Source: Coriobacteriaceae bacterium
Lineage (GTDB): Bacteria; Actinomycetota; Coriobacteriia; Coriobacteriales; Coriobacteriaceae
Assembly (NCBI GenBank): GCA_902835305.1
Contig: CADFMD010000003.1
Span: forward strand, 1 to 64,000
DNA length: 64,000 bases
Direction: 5' to 3'
The position numbers and the translations under genes are program-made. The first letter of the stretch is position 1; each line of letters opens with the position of its first letter. This document shows positions 62,895 through 64,000 of the stretch, in pieces. The notes under the pieces were generated by a model, which worked only from the letters and a program-made list of their open reading frames with translations, ran no database searches and had not been told where the DNA came from.

Positions 62895-64000
62895 CTAATG
62901 CACAAACATGCGCACGAACTTGTGCTTCCAGCTTGCGTAAGGAGCGTAGCGGAATGGCACGTCCAGCCACGTTGCCTTGTTCACGATGCTCTTCTTGTGG
63001 CTAAACGTATCGAAGCTCTCGCGTCCATGGTACTGCCCCATACCGCTCGCTCCCATGCCGCCAAAGCCCATATGGCTCGTAGCCAGATGCATGATGGTGT
63101 CGTTAACGCAGCCGCCGCCAAAGGGCACGTAGCGCACAAAGCGCTGCTGAACCGCGCGATCCCGACTAAAGATATACAGGGCCAGCGGCGTCGGGCGATT
63201 AGTGATGAACGCCTCGGCCTCGTCTAGGCTCTCAAACGTCAGCACCGGCAAGATGGGACCGAAGATCTCCTCCTGCATCACGGCGTCATCGGGGGTCACG
63301 CCGTCTAGGATCGTCGGCTCAATCTTGAGCGACGACTCGCGCGCCGTGCCTCCCAGCACAACCTTATCGGGGTCGATCAGCCCGCGCACGCGCGCAAAAT
63401 GCTTGGCGTTGACAATATGACCGTAGTCCTCGTTGTCGAGCGGGTGCTCGCCAAACATACGGCGGGCCTCTTCCCTGATGAGGTCCAGCAGCTCGTCGTG
63501 CACGCGCGCATCGACCAGCAGGTAGTCGGGCGCCACGCAGGTCTGCCCTACGTTGAGCCATTTACCAAAGGCGATACGCCGTGCCGCGACCTTCAAGTTT
63601 GCCGTCGCATCAACGATGCAGGGGCTCTTGCCGCCCAGCTCAAGCGTCACGGGCGTGAGGTTTTTGCTCGCGCGCTCCATGACGAGCTTGCCGACCGGAA
63701 CGCTACCGGTAAAGAAGATCTTGTCCCAGCACTCGTCGAGCAGCGCTTCGTTTTCGGCGCGGCCGCCCTCGACAACCGTCACCAGACGCGGATCAAACGC
63801 CTCTTCACAGATCCGCTTGAGCACCGCGCTTGATGCCGGAGCATAGGCGCTCGGCTTGATGACCACGGTATTGCCCGCGGCAAGGGCGCCGGCAAGCGGC
63901 TCGAGCGTTAGCAAAAACGGGTAGTTCCAGGGCGCCATAATGAGCGTGACGCCATAGGGCACGGCTTGCGTTTTGCACACACTCACGGCGTTGGCGAGGT
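62895..64000 (-). CDS. Aldehyde dehydrogenase, 5' end off the window
   Basis: The last gene is cut by the right edge; the visible 368 residues include the family motifs APWNYPFLLTLEPLAGALAAGN, FTGSVPVGK, LELGGKSPCIVD (catalytic Glu), GQTCVAPDYLL (catalytic Cys) and EEIFGPILPVL. It resembles class 3/fatty aldehyde dehydrogenases (about 460 residues), which are NAD(P)-dependent. The frame continues upstream past 64000, so the in-frame GTG at 63986 is not the real start. The 3' end has a possible hydrophobic/basic tail (HKFVRMFVH). Confidence 0.92.
   Translation of the reverse strand, partial: LANAVSVCKTQAVPYGVTLIMAPWNYPFLLTLEPLAGALAAGNTVVIKPSAYAPASSAVLKRICEEAFDPRLVTVVEGGRAENEALLDECWDKIFFTGSVPVGKLVMERASKNLTPVTLELGGKSPCIVDATANLKVAARRIAFGKWLNVGQTCVAPDYLLVDARVHDELLDLIREEARRMFGEHPLDNEDYGHIVNAKHFARVRGLIDPDKVVLGGTARESSLKIEPTILDGVTPDDAVMQEEIFGPILPVLTFESLDEAEAFITNRPTPLALYIFSRDRAVQQRFVRYVPFGGGCVNDTIMHLATSHMGFGGMGASGMGQYHGRESFDTFSHKKSIVNKATWLDVPFRYAPYASWKHKFVRMFVH

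Overview
The window looks like a chromosomal segment of a gut Coriobacteriia species, most likely a Collinsella. This is inferred from the high GC content with strong GC3 bias, the Gram-positive style ribosome binding sites, the infC-rpmI-rplT order, a ferredoxin-fused EtfA/EtfB/lactate-oxidase locus, and abundant small intergenic hairpins. No database search was possible. There is no prophage, plasmid, insertion sequence or CRISPR array. The accessory material is small hairpin elements, an operon of secreted proteins and a three-gene TerB/ATPase/helicase module.

Layout. 1-2.1 kb: a possible rRNA-operon leader at the left edge, then rplT, rpmI and infC (minus strand; infC very probably starts at ATA) and a tRNA-Leu whose 3' end and terminator are partly duplicated. 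2.1-11.3 kb: a transglutaminase-like protein, class II aldolase (fba), an MBL-fold hydrolase, rel, and a RecJ exonuclease fused to a RecQ-like helicase. 11.5-16 kb: a bile acid:sodium symporter family protein, a GalT/HIT-like protein, cutC, then a PadR/DUF1700/truncated-protein block between two copies of a hairpin repeat. 16-22.4 kb: a branched-chain amino acid ABC transporter (livFGMH) with two paralogous binding lipoproteins. 22.6-31.8 kb: hom, an SDR, a tandem hairpin array, a CPA2 antiporter, single-chain purL and a DMT exporter.

31.9-40 kb: a membrane GGDEF protein, a KdgT permease, AzlCD, an HD phosphohydrolase, and EtfA-EtfB-LctD, predicted to oxidise lactate with NAD by flavin-based electron confurcation. 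40.3-43.5 kb: five consecutive plus-strand genes, four of them for exported or membrane proteins of unknown function, one with a sortase-like tail. 43.6-50 kb: a DUF554 membrane protein and the TerB_N/TerB_C protein, DUF2791 (BrxD-like) ATPase and Lhr/BrxHI-like helicase operon, the strongest candidate for an under-described DNA-processing or defence system. 50-64 kb: a spermidine-synthase-like protein, Elp3, an XRE regulator with a DUF4097 protein, two methyltransferases (one TrmB-like), a DUF3516 helicase, a DUF2130 coiled-coil putative nuclease, a phosphoesterase, a HIRAN protein and an aldehyde dehydrogenase running off the right edge.

Recurrent theme: several intergenic gaps hold hairpins whose arms differ from site to site but share a GGGAC core near the tip. 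They resemble REP-type elements and do not match any gene in the window.
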